From: Clostridiales bacterium
GTDB lineage: Bacteria > Bacillota_A > Clostridia > Saccharofermentanales > Saccharofermentanaceae
Assembly: GCA_017649745.1 (NCBI GenBank)
Contig: JAGCGE010000117.1
Span: 1-52,251, forward strand
Direction of reading: 5' to 3'
DNA: 52,251 nt
How positions within the stretch are numbered: position 1 is the stretch's first letter; every line of letters begins with the position of its first letter. Shown here piece by piece: positions 7,980 through 15,976 of this stretch. Under the pieces are notes generated by a model. It did not search any database. It was not told where the DNA came from and saw only the letters and a program-made list of their open reading frames with translations. The position numbers and the translations under genes are program-made.

Positions 7980-8339
7980 ATGCCATTAGTTAAGATCGAG
8001 ATGAGAAAAGGGAAGAACCCTGATACAAAAAAGAAAATATTGGACATCGTTCATGAAGGTCTAATAGAAGCTTTGTCGATAGAAGACTGGGACAGATTCC
8101 AGAGGATCTTCGAATATGATAAAGAGAACTTCGAGATACCGGAAGGGAAGACTGATAATTTCATGATCATTGAGCTTACCATTTTCCCTGGAAGATCTAA
8201 AGATCAAAAAAGTAAAGCGGTGGAAATTATTACACAAAGACTTAATGAGGAACTTGATATTCCCAAAACAGATGTGTTCATCATAATCAATGAACCGCCC
8301 AAGGAGAATTGGGGACTAGCAGGGAAGACGTTAGGATAA
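7980..8339 (+). CDS. Tautomerase family protein
   Basis: The 119-residue protein begins Met-Pro, so removal of Met would expose the Pro1 catalytic base typical of the 4-oxalocrotonate tautomerase/MIF superfamily. The terminal PKENWGLAGK motif is diagnostic of the Tautomerase_2-type subgroup. Start ATG 7980 is chosen because it gives Pro2 and has AAGGAG about 9 nt upstream; the in-frame extension to 7935 overlaps the previous gene. Such enzymes interconvert keto and enol forms of small oxo-acids; the physiological substrate is unknown. A strong bidirectional terminator follows. Confidence 0.88.
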   Translation: MPLVKIEMRKGKNPDTKKKILDIVHEGLIEALSIEDWDRFQRIFEYDKENFEIPEGKTDNFMIIELTIFPGRSKDQKSKAVEIITQRLNEELDIPKTDVFIIINEPPKENWGLAGKTLG

Positions 8340-8354
8340 TAAATCAAGACATTA

Positions 8355-8384
8355 AAAATGACTACTCTCTCGAGTAGTCATTTT
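8355..8384. terminator. Bidirectional intrinsic terminator
   Basis: AAAATGACTACTC (8355-8367) and GAGTAGTCATTTT (8372-8384) pair over 13 bp around a TCTC loop, with A- and T-tracts on either side. It therefore works on both strands between the convergent tautomerase and Ala-rich protein genes. Confidence 0.9.
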
Positions 8385-8412
8385 ACGTTCTGTAGTTCCA
8401 ATGAGGATAGGA

Positions 8413-9699
8413 TCAGATGTTAGCGAATTCAAAATCCATATCCACTGATGGTGCAGCTGCTGTTGTGGAATCATCTTCCTTCTTGAGCTCAAGCTTAACT
8501 TCTGTAGCTTTTTCAACTTCAGCTTTTTCTTCTTTCTCTGTCTCTGACAAAGCATTGAGCTTCTCGATCTCTTTAGCAGCTTCCTCAGCCTTACGGACTT
8601 CTTCTTCTGCCTGTGCAGCAGCAGCCTTAGCTTCTTCCTCAGCCTTAAGAGCAGCGGCTCTTGCTTCCTCAGCTCTCTTAGCAGCGGCTTCTGCTTTCTC
8701 TCTAGCCTTAGCAGCAGCTTCCTTAGCAGCTTCTTCAGCCTTCTGAGCAGCGATCCTCTCGTCCTCTTCTGCCTTCTTCTTTGTAGCGATCTCATAAGCT
8801 TCTTCAGCCTGCTTTGTAGCGAGCTTGCATTCTTCAGCCTTCTGAGATGTTGATTTTACGAGTTCTTCTGCGTGAACTGCAGCTTCCTTAGCAGCTACTT
8901 CGGATTCCTCAGCTGCCTTTCTTGCTTTCTCTTCAGCTCTTACAGTTGTGAGCTTAGCATTACGCTCAGTCTCTTTTCTTGCAACAGTCTTTGCTGCTTC
9001 GTCAGCTCTCTTAGCAGCTTCCTTAGCAACCTTCTCAGCCTGCTCAGCTTCTGCCTTAGCCTTTGTAGCTACTTCAAGTGCAAAGTTATAATCCTTCTCT
9101 GAGATCTCTGAATCCTTGATAGCAGCCTGCTCGGACTTAAGAGCGGCTTCCTTTACTTCAGTTGCCTTAATGACAGCCTGTCTTGCTTCCTCAGCCTTTG
9201 TAGCGGCTGTCTCAGCATCCTTGATCGCTCTGGTCTCGCGGCTCTTAGCGTTATCAAGATCCATCTTAGCTCTCTCTGCAGCAAGAGTTGCAACAGACTT
9301 AAGTCTTCCGCCGCCACTGAATGAGTTAACGGAACTGCTTGTTCTCTTCTCTTCAGCCTGAGCTGCTTCTTTCTCATTAGCTACAACCTGTGCGTGGTTG
9401 ATAGACAATGAAGCAGGACGCTTGATCGGTGGCTTTAAGCCTGTATTGTTTGCATTGATAGTGCTGTTGTGCGGTCTGACTGCAGTATTGCTTCCGCCGC
9501 CGCCAATAGCAGATGCTGAACCTCTTCTGGATTCTTCAACAGCCTTACGAGCCTCGATCTGAGCCTTAGCTGCAGCCGCACGCTCCTTGGCGTAACTTAC
9601 TGAATTGGTAGAACCATGTCCGGAACCGGACATTTCAACAGCGGGAGTCCCCAGCTTCCCGTCGTTTTTCCCCTTAAATACATCTAAAATACCAGCCAT
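8413..9699 (-). CDS. Ala/Glu/Lys-rich long-helix protein
   Basis: The 428-residue protein has no signal peptide. Its N-terminus MAGILDVFKGKNDG is followed by a Gly/Ser/Asn-rich segment (to about residue 140) and then about 260 residues of almost uninterrupted Ala/Glu/Lys/Arg, with repeated KAEEAAK- and AAKRAEEA-like heptads and hardly any helix breakers. The C-terminus is acidic (MDFEFANI). This predicts a very long coiled coil or charged single helix. Similar composition occurs in TolA linkers and cytoskeletal scaffolds, but composition alone makes homology searches unreliable. ATG 9699 has GAGGGGTGA upstream and its own promoter near 9750-9776. Function unknown. Confidence 0.82.
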   Translation of the reverse strand: MAGILDVFKGKNDGKLGTPAVEMSGSGHGSTNSVSYAKERAAAAKAQIEARKAVEESRRGSASAIGGGGSNTAVRPHNSTINANNTGLKPPIKRPASLSINHAQVVANEKEAAQAEEKRTSSSVNSFSGGGRLKSVATLAAERAKMDLDNAKSRETRAIKDAETAATKAEEARQAVIKATEVKEAALKSEQAAIKDSEISEKDYNFALEVATKAKAEAEQAEKVAKEAAKRADEAAKTVARKETERNAKLTTVRAEEKARKAAEESEVAAKEAAVHAEELVKSTSQKAEECKLATKQAEEAYEIATKKKAEEDERIAAQKAEEAAKEAAAKAREKAEAAAKRAEEARAAALKAEEEAKAAAAQAEEEVRKAEEAAKEIEKLNALSETEKEEKAEVEKATEVKLELKKEDDSTTAAAPSVDMDFEFANI

Positions 9700-9748
9700 G
9701 TGTTGTCACCCCTCGAACACTTAAAAGTAAAAACCTACTGATATTTGT

Positions 9749-9776
9749 ATTATACTTTGTAAACAATTTATTTCAA
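9749..9776 (-). promoter_or_regulatory. Probable promoter of the Ala-rich protein gene
   Basis: Read on the minus strand: TTGAAA (9776-9771), a 16-bp spacer, then TATAAT (9754-9749), both close to the vegetative sigma consensus. It lies 50 bp upstream of the start codon at 9699. Confidence 0.6.
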
Positions 9777-9990
9777 GTCTGTTCCCTATTTATTACAACA
9801 ATATGACGAAATTTTGATATGCAAATTAAACGATTTTTGACATTTGGCAAGTGCAATTTATGAATTGATTTGCGTCAATATATTGGAAAGCTTTTTTAAC
9901 TATTTCCCAACATAGAATCGTTCACCGTTATTGTGTTACATTATTTTTTGTAACCGACCATATTGGAGGTTATGGAGGAGATAATTACAA
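9777..9990. other. AT-rich divergent intergenic region with a short inverted repeat
   Basis: The region separates the minus-strand Ala-rich gene from the plus-strand isomerase gene. GTTACA (9935-9940) and TGTAAC (9949-9954) form an inverted repeat with an 8-bp spacer about 40 bp upstream of the isomerase start. It could be an operator, but no known consensus (for example cre) is matched. I see no gene or RNA here. Confidence 0.35.
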
Positions 9991-10770
9991 ATGACAGGGA
10001 TTTACGACTGCTTTGGATATGGACCCGGCTATGATGTGTCTTTCGAGGAAAGATACAGTCTTATCAAGGAAGCCGGATTTGATTGTGTAATGTTGTGGTG
10101 GAGTGACAAATTCGGACGCGGAGAAGGATATCAGAAAGATGCTGATCTGGCGCGAGATGCAGGACTTAAGATCGAAAATATGCATGCTCCTGTTCATGAA
10201 CAAAATGATCTGTCTGCTGATAATATGCAGGGTAAACACGTATTACATGATTATTTGCAGTGTGTTGAGGACTGCTTTGAACATGATATTTCAACTGTAG
10301 TAATACATTTGCCGGATGATAGCTGTCCGCTCAATAAGATCGGAAATGACAGGATTGATAGGATGGTTGATAGAGCAGGGGAACTGGGAATTAATGTAGC
10401 ATTTGAAAATCTTCGTAACATCCAAAACCTTACTTCTGTTCTTGATCGTATTGAAGTTCCTCATATTGGGTATTGCTACGATAGTTGTCATCATATGAAC
10501 TATGCTCCTGATACGGATCTACTGAAAATGTACGGACATAGGCTCAAAGCGATACATCTTCAGGATAATGGCGGGACTCATAATCAACATCAATTGCCTT
10601 TTGACGGCAACATTGACTGGTCACATGTTATGGGAAAATTAAAGGAGACCGGATATGACGGAGCAATAACACTTGAACCGATGAACTGGGATTATACTCA
10701 TTTAGGTATCCGGGACTTTTTGAACTTGGCATATGAAAGAGCAAAAAGATTGGAACAAATACTTTCGTGA
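9991..10770 (+). CDS. Sugar phosphate isomerase/epimerase (AP endonuclease 2-type TIM barrel)
   Basis: The 259-residue cytoplasmic protein has the xylose isomerase-like/AP endonuclease family 2 TIM-barrel pattern. Metal-ligand segments are visible in order: a His in NMHAPVHE, Glu in VAFENLR, CYDSCHHMNY (Asp and His ligands), HLQDN and a terminal TLEPMNW (Glu). Such enzymes isomerise or epimerise sugars or inositol derivatives with a divalent metal. A doubled ribosome binding site (TGGAGG, TGGAGGAG) precedes ATG 9991. The specific substrate cannot be inferred; the gene is apparently monocistronic. Confidence 0.87.
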   Translation: MTGIYDCFGYGPGYDVSFEERYSLIKEAGFDCVMLWWSDKFGRGEGYQKDADLARDAGLKIENMHAPVHEQNDLSADNMQGKHVLHDYLQCVEDCFEHDISTVVIHLPDDSCPLNKIGNDRIDRMVDRAGELGINVAFENLRNIQNLTSVLDRIEVPHIGYCYDSCHHMNYAPDTDLLKMYGHRLKAIHLQDNGGTHNQHQLPFDGNIDWSHVMGKLKETGYDGAITLEPMNWDYTHLGIRDFLNLAYERAKRLEQILS

Positions 10771-10870
10771 CGGCTTATAAATTTCTTTAACATTCATTTG
10801 CGAAATATGAAAACTCCACTTGTACGATGTAATCATAAACGAAAGAAAATCGTGGAATTGGAGTTTAAAA

Positions 10871-11071
10871 ATGAGTAAAACGAATAAAGATATAACTGAC
10901 AATATATTTTATAAAATGGGCATGGTGTTAGGCATTATCCTATGCATAGTTCTTTTACTTGTCGGACTGGTCAAAGCCGATACAGCGGCATTGATAAGCT
11001 CCATCGTCTTAGCTTCGGGAATTGCAGTAATTATTGGAGGTCTTCAGTTCGATAAGGGAGAAGAATCATAA
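10871..11071 (+). CDS. Small two-helix membrane protein
   Basis: This 66-residue protein starts at ATG 10871, with TTGGAG 7 nt upstream. The upstream in-frame start at 10820 lacks a binding site. Two hydrophobic helices (about 15-34 and 40-57) are separated by a short KADT turn, with charged ends. Its last codons overlap the convergent histidine kinase gene by 6 bp. No family recognised. Confidence 0.65.
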   Translation: MSKTNKDITDNIFYKMGMVLGIILCIVLLLVGLVKADTAALISSIVLASGIAVIIGGLQFDKGEES

Positions 11072-12322
11072 ACGGAATGACACCTTGAACTTAATCGAAT
11101 TTGGCTTATCCTTTTTTGCAGAGATCTTGCCCTTATGAGCTTCGACTATGGCTTTAGCTATAGAAAGCCCAATACCGTGGCCGCCTGTCTCGGAATTTCT
11201 GGACGAATCAGTTCTGTAGAATCTGTCGAACAGGTTCTTGAGATTAGCTTCACTAATGTCATCTGAGGTATCGTTAGAGACTTCGAGCCTTGCATATCTG
11301 TCGTCTTTATAACATCTTACATAGATCTTCTTTCCCTCAGGACAGTATTTGACTGCATTATCCAGGAGGATCGAGAGAAGCTCATATATCGTTTTCTTGT
11401 CGCCGTTTATATGAATGTCATTTGTGATGTCGGTCTCAAGATCTTTCTTTCCCGCATCAGCAAGGACCTTGAAAGAATCGGCCTGATCTTCGACAAGACT
11501 TGAAAGATTTATCTTTTCGAAAACAAGTGACGAAGAACCTTCTTCCATCTTAGTGAGGAGAACGAGTTCATTAGTAAGTTCGGTGAGTCTTTCGGTCTGT
11601 TTCTTTATATCGGTAAGCCATTCATTCTCTTCGCCGACCTCAGTCATGAGGACATCGGAATCAGCGTTGATTATCGCAAGAGGTGTCTTTATCTCATGAC
11701 CTGCATCAGTGATAAATCGCTTTTGTTTCTCATAGCTTTCAGCGACAGGCTTGACGGCCTTTCCGGATATGAGGAATACTGCGATGCTTATGATAAGAAG
11801 GCAGACAGCAGATATTGTAACGCTGACTGCGAGGAAGTTTCTGAAGTTTGAAAGGCTCAGACCGCAGTCGACGAACACTACGAGGACGCTGCCGTCATCG
11901 TTGTAGCGTAGCACAGAGTATCTGTAGTCACCGATAAAACCCTTGGTCTTGCCGGAATTTATGACTTTTGATGCATAACTTTCGGCACGGGAAGGGGATA
12001 CAGCTGATATCATTCCTGTATTGGTGATAAGGATATCTCCGTTCTCATCGAAAAGAACACTAAAGTATCTTGTCTCGAATGCGAGCTCAGGCGAATCGAG
12101 TCTGTTGCCTCTCCTGCCTGGTTCAGGTTCGAAAGGTTCGTCGAACATCCAGAATTCAGGAAAGGCTCCGTTATTATCTGAAAGGAACTTAAGTATCTGA
12201 TCGCTCTCGGATACGATCTTGTTATAGTTGAGCAAGTTGATCCCGCCGACTAATACGATCAGGACCAACAATACTGATATGATCGCCGAAAGAGCGAATT
12301 TAAGTCGAAGCTTTTTTATCAT
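11066..12322 (-). CDS. Sensor histidine kinase
   Basis: The 418-residue membrane kinase has TM1 at about 9-30, an extracytoplasmic sensor domain to about 161 (with an FEPEPGRRGNRLD segment), TM2 at 162-186, the H-box FITDAGHEIKTPLA (phospho-acceptor His209), the N-box (LLDNAVKYCPEG) and G-boxes (GGHGIGLSIAKAI). All catalytic motifs look intact. It overlaps the response regulator by 4 bp (ATGA), marking them as a cognate pair. It is the last gene of the minus-strand VTC/DUF4956/lipoprotein operon, so it probably controls that envelope system. Confidence 0.93.
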   Translation of the reverse strand: MIKKLRLKFALSAIISVLLVLIVLVGGINLLNYNKIVSESDQILKFLSDNNGAFPEFWMFDEPFEPEPGRRGNRLDSPELAFETRYFSVLFDENGDILITNTGMISAVSPSRAESYASKVINSGKTKGFIGDYRYSVLRYNDDGSVLVVFVDCGLSLSNFRNFLAVSVTISAVCLLIISIAVFLISGKAVKPVAESYEKQKRFITDAGHEIKTPLAIINADSDVLMTEVGEENEWLTDIKKQTERLTELTNELVLLTKMEEGSSSLVFEKINLSSLVEDQADSFKVLADAGKKDLETDITNDIHINGDKKTIYELLSILLDNAVKYCPEGKKIYVRCYKDDRYARLEVSNDTSDDISEANLKNLFDRFYRTDSSRNSETGGHGIGLSIAKAIVEAHKGKISAKKDKPNSIKFKVSFRL

Positions 12323-12993
12323 TCATCTATCTCCAGCGAGTATCCCGCATTACGTGTAGCTTTTATCTTTACGTTGGCATCTATCTGGACAAGTTTTTTT
12401 CGGAGGTACGAAAGATTGGTCCATACTATGTTGATATCACCGTCGAAGTCGAGACCCCATACTTTATCCATGAACTTCTCGGTTGAGATGAGTATTCCCG
12501 GGTTAGACATGAGATATTCCATCAGCTGGAATTCCTTGGCTGCGAGCCTGACCGAACCTTTAGGTGTCGAGAGCTCGAACGTACCTCTGTTGAGAGTCAG
12601 ATTGCCGTACTTGAGATTGTTGTCGGCAACAGCTGTCATTGTCCTCGTGATCGCTCTGATCCTGGCAAGAAGTTCCTTAGTATCAAACGGCTTAGTCAGG
12701 TAATCATTGGCTCCAAGATCCAATCCCTCGACTTTGTCATCGATCTGAGACTTGGCCGTGAGCATCAGGACAGGTACCGTTATGCCTTTGGACCTGATCT
12801 TCTTCAGCACTTCGAATCCGTCCATCTTCGGCATCATGACATCGAGGATCACACAGTCATAATCGCCTGTCAGGATATAAGATATAGCTTCTTCTCCGTC
12901 GAAAACAGCATCAACGGAATAGTTGTTCTTAGTAAGGATCGCGACCAATGCCCTGGACATTGATTTCTCATCTTCAGCTAACAGTATTCTCAT
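12319..12993 (-). CDS. OmpR/PhoB-family response regulator
   Basis: The 224-residue protein has a receiver domain with the acidic pair E7-D8, phospho-acceptor Asp51 (VILDVMMP), conserved Thr/Lys (MLTAK) and a C-terminal winged helix of OmpR type (residues about 128-222, with MEYLMSNPG and an AGYSLE end). It activates or represses transcription on phosphorylation by the adjacent kinase. It lies 39 bp downstream of the Cthe_2159-like lipoprotein gene, in the same orientation. Confidence 0.94.
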   Translation of the reverse strand: MRILLAEDEKSMSRALVAILTKNNYSVDAVFDGEEAISYILTGDYDCVILDVMMPKMDGFEVLKKIRSKGITVPVLMLTAKSQIDDKVEGLDLGANDYLTKPFDTKELLARIRAITRTMTAVADNNLKYGNLTLNRGTFELSTPKGSVRLAAKEFQLMEYLMSNPGILISTEKFMDKVWGLDFDGDINIVWTNLSYLRKKLVQIDANVKIKATRNAGYSLEIDE

Positions 12994-13032
12994 ATGCAGC
13001 GCCTCTTGTTCATGATATGACTTGATTATACA

Positions 13033-14151
13033 TCAACCTCTGGGACCGCGTCCCTGTCCGTCAGGATTTCCGTTTGGATCACCACCCATTGGACCTCCGC
13101 CCATCTGTCCTCCACCCATAAACTGATTAGGGATAGTAGTTGTTTCTTCACCGTTTATGATAAGTGTACCACCGTTAAAGGTTGCTGTTCCGTCATAGTC
13201 ACAGGTTGACTGACCGTCTATGCTTATCGTTCCACCGTTGATGATGATGTCTCCGTTTGAATCGATACCGTCTGTATCGCCGGCGCCCATCGTTATCGTG
13301 ATAGTACCTCCGTTGATCTCGACATAAGGGCTGAGCTCTTCGATCTTGTGAGCTGCGTTGATGCCGTCATCTGAAGCGCTTATCGTGATATTGCCGTCGT
13401 TGATGATGATCTGTGTTCCTTCAAGACCCTCTGCAGCCGTAATATCGAAAGTGCCTGCATCGATCTTCAGGATACCGTCAGTATGGATCGCATCATCACC
13501 TGAAACAACTGTGAATACACCGTTTGTTATCGCGAGAGAATCATTGGTATTGATACCATCTTCTCCTGCTGAGATGCTATATGTTCCGCCTGTGATCACC
13601 ATGTCGTCCTTACATACGATCGCGTGTCCTGCAGGTGAAACGATCTCAAGAGATCCGTCTCCGTTGATCGTAAGATCTGTCTTACAGTAAATGACAGAAT
13701 CAAGCTCTTCATCATCGACCGTTGAGAATGTTCCGCCGTTACTTAAGACATTGGTTCCTTCCAGTGTGATATACACTTCGTCAGCCGACTTGATGAAGAT
13801 CGCGGAATTCTCAGGATTTGCGATCGTTACATCTTTCAAGATCAGGTGTACGTCCTCGTCTTCAGCTACGTCGATGGTGATCATTCCGTTTGAAGTAGAT
13901 CCTGTTATGAGGTAGTTTCCTCCTTTGGAGATCTCCAATGTTCCGTTCGAATCTGAAAGTTCAATAGTCTCTGTGTCGCTTAGGTCATAAGTCGTATCAA
14001 GGTCCTTATCCGAGATGCTGAGCTGAACTGTCTCAGCTCCGTTTATCGTTGCGCTTGATGTTGTTGTATTTGTAGTAGTTGTCTGAGCAGTGCATCCTGC
14101 GACAGCAAATGACAGTACCAGTAAAGCTGAGAGTAACTTCTTATTTTTCAT
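13033..14151 (-). CDS. Carbohydrate-binding domain lipoprotein (Cthe_2159 / DUF4353 type)
   Basis: This is a 372-residue lipoprotein. The signal peptide MKNKKLLSALLVLSFAVAGC ends in a lipobox with Cys20. A long beta-helix-like region then repeats short turns such as NGGTITI, DGINA and SGDDAIHTDG, and the C-terminus is Gly/Pro/Met-rich (from about residue 345). This is the pattern of the Cthe_2159 family, whose founding member is a calcium-dependent polygalacturonate-binding beta-helix (established knowledge). ATG 14151 is preferred over 14160, because GGGAG abuts the latter directly but sits 9 nt before the former. It lies between DUF4956 and the response regulator. Confidence 0.87.
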   Translation of the reverse strand: MKNKKLLSALLVLSFAVAGCTAQTTTTNTTTSSATINGAETVQLSISDKDLDTTYDLSDTETIELSDSNGTLEISKGGNYLITGSTSNGMITIDVAEDEDVHLILKDVTIANPENSAIFIKSADEVYITLEGTNVLSNGGTFSTVDDEELDSVIYCKTDLTINGDGSLEIVSPAGHAIVCKDDMVITGGTYSISAGEDGINTNDSLAITNGVFTVVSGDDAIHTDGILKIDAGTFDITAAEGLEGTQIIINDGNITISASDDGINAAHKIEELSPYVEINGGTITITMGAGDTDGIDSNGDIIINGGTISIDGQSTCDYDGTATFNGGTLIINGEETTTIPNQFMGGGQMGGGPMGGDPNGNPDGQGRGPRG

Positions 14152-14172
14152 GTGTAACATCTCCCTTCGTTA

Positions 14173-14859
14173 TCAGAGTTCCGGTGATTCCTTGTGTTCC
14201 AGGATCGACATGCTTATCTCGAGATTGCCGTTCCTGCAGCGGAGCTTATCTATAAATTCTTTCTCTATCTCTTTTGACTTAAGTACTATGTCGTATGAAA
14301 GCTTGAACATCGATCCCAAGTTGGATGTTTTCGATGAGAGGAGAGTGTGCTCTGTCGTATACTTCTCGAAAACTTCATCGAACACTCCGGTGTAATCGAG
14401 ATCTTCAGGGATCGTGATCCTGAGGTTCTTGTGAAGACCTTCGTCCTTGCGCTTTCCAAGATCCAGGATCTTGCAAAGGATGATAGCGCATCCGATCACG
14501 AGGATGAATATGAAAGCATAGATTATGTATCCCATTCCTGCGAGAAGTCCAGCTGTCATTGCAGTAAAGAGTGTTGCGATCTCTCTTGCGCTTCCCGGAG
14601 CCGATCTGAACCTTACGAGGCTGAAGGCTCCCGCTATTGCAACACCTGCTCCGATGTTCCCGTTGACTGCCATTATGATCGTACAGACGATAGCAGGCAG
14701 GATCACGAGTGTTGCGAGGAAACTATAGGTGAATTTGTTCTTATACATATGGATGAGTGACAGGAGAAGTCCCATAACAAGCGATGAAGCTATAGGGATC
14801 AGGAAAGCCGTAAGGCTGATGCTCGTGTTACCCATGAGGTAGCTTAAGATGTTAGGCAT
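14173..14859 (-). CDS. DUF4956 domain membrane protein
   Basis: The 228-residue protein has four hydrophobic helices in its first half, including the conserved loop GAFSLVRFRSAPGSAREIATLF, where the charged residues and Ser-Ala-Pro-Gly of DUF4956 lie, and a soluble C-terminal ferredoxin-like region. ATG 14859 is chosen because AAAGGAGG is 8 nt upstream; a longer frame to 14880 would not be well placed. It overlaps the end of the VTC gene by 8 bp. DUF4956 genes regularly accompany VTC-domain and CotH or Cthe_2159 genes. The activity is unknown, possibly envelope or polymer handling. Confidence 0.9.
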   Translation of the reverse strand: MPNILSYLMGNTSISLTAFLIPIASSLVMGLLLSLIHMYKNKFTYSFLATLVILPAIVCTIIMAVNGNIGAGVAIAGAFSLVRFRSAPGSAREIATLFTAMTAGLLAGMGYIIYAFIFILVIGCAIILCKILDLGKRKDEGLHKNLRITIPEDLDYTGVFDEVFEKYTTEHTLLSSKTSNLGSMFKLSYDIVLKSKEIEKEFIDKLRCRNGNLEISMSILEHKESPEL

Positions 14860-15586
14860 AAAGAAGTCCTCCTTTTTCATTTTCGTCTTCGCTCTTAGGT
14901 GTCATCTTGTTCATGTAGTACATACCGTATTTTGAAAAAGATGTCTTGCGTATTCCGTTATCATTAAGGAATCTTATGAGCCAGGTCGGCATTGCTCCGG
15001 ATACTTTTACTTCCAATACGGTAAGATCTCTGTCGATTATGTTCTCTCCGTAGACTCCGTTCAGAAGAGTGAGGTCATAGTTCCTTGCGATGAGGTTGGA
15101 ATCGAGAGTGACCCGTAGGTCACCAGGCTCTGTCGGATAATATGCTTCTCTCTCGTAAGACAGGAATACAGCTGGTTTCAGGCCTTCATAGTAGTTCTTG
15201 AAATATTCGATCTCGTCAGCGATCTGTGAGTTGACCGGTTGAATTTTTCCCTTTACGAGCCAGTCTGTTGTGATGTACTCAGGAAGGGCGATCCTTCTTT
15301 TATATACTATAGATTCATACTTCTTTTTAAGTTCAATAAAGACATCGTCAGTCTTTGTTATCCTGCCGTAGCTTCGTACGCGGAGCTTCTCTTTGTAGAT
15401 CGGCTTATCAAGTGAATTTCTTATCAGTCGATAGTCTTCAGTATCGTAGTAGATATTTCGGATAGTCGTATGACCGTATTTGTCGATCTTCATCTTGCCG
15501 ACCATGAGATCACAGAGCGCTTTCCTCTGTTCTCTGGTGAGAATGTATTTGATCTCATATCTCTCGAAAGTGTTGATGTACGTCAT
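14852..15586 (-). CDS. VTC-domain polyphosphate polymerase-like protein
   Basis: The 244-residue cytosolic protein matches the VTC (vacuolar transporter chaperone) catalytic-domain pattern. It shows FERYEIKYILT at the start, IRNIYYDTEDY, KEKLRVRSYG (basic tunnel residues), FIELKKKYESIVYKRR, YEREAYY and a closing VLEVKVSGAMP. In VTC4 these Arg/Lys/Glu residues line a triphosphate tunnel that makes polyphosphate (established); bacterial members are less studied. A strong GGAGG binding site precedes ATG 15586. It is the first gene of a five-gene minus-strand operon, with a terminator-containing leader upstream. Confidence 0.9.
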   Translation of the reverse strand: MTYINTFERYEIKYILTREQRKALCDLMVGKMKIDKYGHTTIRNIYYDTEDYRLIRNSLDKPIYKEKLRVRSYGRITKTDDVFIELKKKYESIVYKRRIALPEYITTDWLVKGKIQPVNSQIADEIEYFKNYYEGLKPAVFLSYEREAYYPTEPGDLRVTLDSNLIARNYDLTLLNGVYGENIIDRDLTVLEVKVSGAMPTWLIRFLNDNGIRKTSFSKYGMYYMNKMTPKSEDENEKGGLLYA

Positions 15587-15664
15587 TGTCTTATCCTCCG
15601 TTCTTGAGAGGAGTTTACCAAGCGTACCTTAAACTTAACTTAATGTGCTGTGGCGAAAATCAGG

Positions 15665-15783
15665 CACAATAAAACTCCGGGTGTAAAAACCCGGAGTGTT
15701 TCCATTGGTTCGATCTTCCCTTTGTAAGAGTGGTTACTCATGCCCCCCAAGAGATTTTCACTACCTTAGCCCTTTTCGATCGC
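15665..15783 (-). ncRNA. Candidate structured leader RNA or sRNA with terminator, upstream of the VTC operon
   Basis: On the minus strand an extended -10 (TGTATAAT, 15797-15790) is followed by about 85 nt of non-coding sequence and a strong intrinsic terminator (15697-15674) with a T-rich tail. The VTC start codon is about 80 nt further on. The body could close with CGATC (15782-15778) against GATCG (15715-15711) and hold an internal GAGTAACCACTC hairpin and a run of six Gs. It does not match the SAM, purine, TPP, FMN, lysine, glycine, cobalamin, c-di-GMP, T-box, SRP or 6S patterns that I know. It may be a riboswitch-type attenuator for the VTC operon or an independent small RNA. Confidence 0.5.
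15674..15697 (-). terminator. Intrinsic terminator in the leader of the VTC operon
   Basis: ACTCCGGGT (15674-15682) pairs with ACCCGGAGT (15689-15697) over 9 bp with a 6-nt loop. On the minus strand it is followed by TTTATT, making that the productive direction. It would stop transcription from the promoter at about 15790 before the VTC gene unless read through. Confidence 0.8.
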
Positions 15784-15789
15784 ACTTTG

Positions 15790-15797
15790 ATTATACA
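15790..15797 (-). promoter_or_regulatory. Extended -10 promoter of the leader RNA
   Basis: Minus-strand TGTATAAT gives a perfect -10 hexamer with the TG extension. The -35 region at the usual distance (about TCACAA) is poor, which is common for extended -10 promoters. Confidence 0.55.
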
Positions 15798-15976
15798 CCC
15801 TGTCAAAAAAATTTGTGAGAACAAATTGTAAACATTTTTTAATTTTTAGCGACATTTTTTGTACTACTTGCCATTGTACTCATAATCCTTGGTCTCATAA
15901 TAATCGTATCGAGAATAAGAAAATCTTCCATGCCGTGATATAATCTTCATCAAAGGAGAGGAACAGCAAAAAGGAT

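Noticed and set aside
8352..8795. Minus-strand open frame, Arg/Leu-rich, overlapping the Ala-rich protein
   Set aside because: It is the out-of-frame reading of the repetitive Ala/Glu/Lys codons (repeated RKLLRR and LLRLR) and has no binding site.
8417..9361. Plus-strand Ser/Ala-rich open frames
   Set aside because: Antisense readings of the same low-complexity coding region, with no start signals.
13358..13915. Plus-strand open frames inside the Cthe_2159-type gene
   Set aside because: Antisense to a well-supported gene with lipobox and correct family pattern.
15700..15783. tRNA or SRP RNA on either strand
   Set aside because: A GGTTCGATC stretch recalls a T-arm, but no acceptor stem, CCA end or anticodon arm forms; the SRP core GGAAGGAAGCAG is absent.
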